DNA of 24,218 bases, from NCBI GenBank assembly GCA_027038695.1, contig JALWHA010000293.1, forward strand, positions 1 through 24,218, given 5' to 3'. This document shows, in pieces, positions 23,428-24,218 of this stretch. Origin of the DNA: Acidobacteriota bacterium (GTDB lineage Bacteria; Acidobacteriota; Holophagae; Thermotomaculales; Thermotomaculaceae). The notes beneath the pieces are model-generated. The model was not told where the DNA came from, did not search any database, and saw nothing but the letters and a program-made list of their open reading frames with translations. The position numbers and the translations under genes were made by a program. The first letter of the stretch is position 1, and every line of letters starts with the position of its first letter.

Positions 23428-23907
23428 ATGGATTTAAGAATAGGGCAGGGAATAGACTTTCACAAGTTTGAATACGGAAGGAAAATGATAATCGGGGGGG
23501 TTGAGTTTAACTCCCCCTTTGGTTTAAAAGGCCATTCAGACGCAGATGTTTTATTACACGCAATTACAGACGCAATATTAGGGGCAATAGGGGAAAACGA
23601 CATAGGCTATCACTTCCCCGACACAGACAACAGGTTTAAAAATGAAAATTCAAAGGTTTTCCTTGAAAAGGCTTTAACTTTGGTAAAAGAAAAAGGCTTT
23701 AAAATCTCAAACCTTGACGCAACAATACTCTGCGAAAAACCTAAAATAAACCCGTTAAGAGACAGGATAAGGGAAAATATCGCTTCAATTCTTCAAATAG
23801 AAAAAGAGAGGGTAAACATAAAAGCCACCACAACCGAAAAAATGGGCTTCATAGGCCGCACCGAAGGCATAGGTGCCATAGCGGTAGTACTGTTAGTGAA
23901 AGGTTAA
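23428..23907 (+). CDS. ispF: 2-C-methyl-D-erythritol 2,4-cyclodiphosphate synthase
   Basis: The 159-residue protein is the full length of IspF. Metal ligands are Asp10 and His12 (GIDFH) and His44. GHSDAD (35-40), FPDTD and the CDP-site signature ATTTEKMGFIGRTEGIGA are present. It closes the cyclodiphosphate ring in the MEP isoprenoid pathway. It is cotranscribed with the MFS transporter (two-base gap), and no separate ribosome binding site of note is seen, so translation may depend on the transporter gene. IspD is not fused and not in this window. Confidence 0.96.
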   Translation: MDLRIGQGIDFHKFEYGRKMIIGGVEFNSPFGLKGHSDADVLLHAITDAILGAIGENDIGYHFPDTDNRFKNENSKVFLEKALTLVKEKGFKISNLDATILCEKPKINPLRDRIRENIASILQIEKERVNIKATTTEKMGFIGRTEGIGAIAVVLLVKG

Positions 23908-23912
23908 TATAT

Positions 23913-24086
23913 TCAATCTATTCTATAGGTTACTTTCCCCTTAACTCCGTTTTCATTAAAAATTCTATTTATTTTGCTCACAATCCTTTTTCCAACTGCT
24001 TTTTCTTTATCTATTAAACCTATCCCACCAATAAATTTGCCAAACATTGGAGCGTTCTTGTCAAATAACTCTTTTCCGTTTGGCAT
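23913..24086 (-). CDS. Small unrecognised reading frame, maybe a gene remnant
   Basis: The minus-strand frame gives 57 residues (MPNGKELFDK, then FGKFIGGIGLIDKEK, ending VTYRID). The frame stays open upstream to about 24122 with coding-like residues (AKKWEV), but the only ATG is at 24086, with weak GGGAAG before it. It could be the 3' end of a longer gene cut off near the antitoxin promoter, or a short gene. No family is recognised. Its stop lies 6 bases from the end of ispF. Confidence 0.35.
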   Translation of the reverse strand: MPNGKELFDKNAPMFGKFIGGIGLIDKEKAVGKRIVSKINRIFNENGVKGKVTYRID

Positions 24087-24101
24087 AACTTCCCATTTTT
24101 T

Positions 24102-24110
24102 TGCTATAAT
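24102..24110 (+). promoter_or_regulatory. Extended -10 promoter for the antitoxin-like gene
   Basis: TGCTATAAT lies 30 bases before the ATG at 24141, with AAAAAGGA as ribosome binding site. No good -35 is present. Confidence 0.55.
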
Positions 24111-24140
24111 ATGTTTAGAAGTTTACAAAAAGGATTAAAT

Positions 24141-24218
24141 ATGAAAACCATTAAAGAGGAAGTAAAAGAATTAATTGATAATTTACCTGAAAATTGCACT
24201 ATTGAAGATATTCAATAC
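24141..24218 (+). CDS. Likely type II antitoxin, N-terminal part only
   Basis: The first 26 codons of a gene that runs off the window read MKTIKEEVKELIDNLPENCT then IEDIQY. The amphipathic opening helix followed by LP-E-x-x-T-x-E-D-I is typical of a family of short antitoxins of about 75 residues, usually followed by a RelE/ParE toxin gene. The partner would lie past the right end, so I cannot verify it. The promoter directly before it is consistent with the start of a two-gene module. Confidence 0.5.
   Translation, partial: MKTIKEEVKELIDNLPENCTIEDIQY

Overview
The window looks like chromosomal DNA from a low-GC, Gram-negative (diderm) bacterium with anaerobic or respiratory features. The evidence is a BamD-type outer-membrane assembly lipoprotein, a type IV pilus motor cluster, an 11-heme cytochrome c fused to a membrane cytochrome b, glutaryl-CoA dehydrogenase and acyl-CoA ligase genes, and the MEP-pathway gene ispF. 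I cannot name the species. The mix fits lineages such as Acidobacteriota, Deferribacterota or the former Deltaproteobacteria. Most genes have a clear GGAGG-type ribosome binding site, and several promoters carry the extended -10 box TGCTATAAT.

Region by region. (1) Positions 1-3221: a tight plus-strand run of rpe (3' end), bamD, a glutaryl-CoA dehydrogenase and glpX. (2) 3240-7446: pilB-pilT-pilC, behind a TTGACA promoter and closed by a strong terminator. (3) 7451-9110: an overlapping three-gene set of exported rhodanese, MauE/DoxX-like membrane protein and hot-dog thioesterase with an unrecognised N-terminal half. (4) 9160-11117: a singly transcribed CbcL-like cytochrome between its own promoter and terminator. 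(5) 11118-12714, minus strand: a small hydrophobic protein, a PIN-domain-like protein and elbB, the last two translationally coupled. (6) 12762-15067: a small plus-strand membrane protein converging on a minus-strand exported M1-peptidase-fold protein that has lost its HEXXH site. (7) 15107-20192: a plus-strand operon of two GYF_2-domain membrane proteins, ogt and a long-chain acyl-CoA ligase. (8) 20185-21697: a decayed-looking stretch with three unrecognised, phage-structural-like reading frames, one with a stop as its second codon, and a minus-strand fragment resembling the first 30 residues of an acyl-CoA dehydrogenase. (9) 21765-23907: MFS transporter and ispF. (10) 23908-24218: a small minus-strand reading frame and the start of a likely type II antitoxin gene cut by the window edge.

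How the genes fit together: the pilus motors power twitching. The CbcL-like protein could pass menaquinol electrons to periplasmic carriers, and the acyl-CoA enzymes suggest use of fatty or dicarboxylic acids. The most unusual items are the degenerate M1 protein divergent from the GYF_2 operon, the 11-heme cytochrome fusion, and the eroded accessory stretch at 20.2-21.7 kb. I did not find a convincing new multi-gene defence or biosynthetic system. I see no rRNA, tRNA, CRISPR array or insertion sequence.
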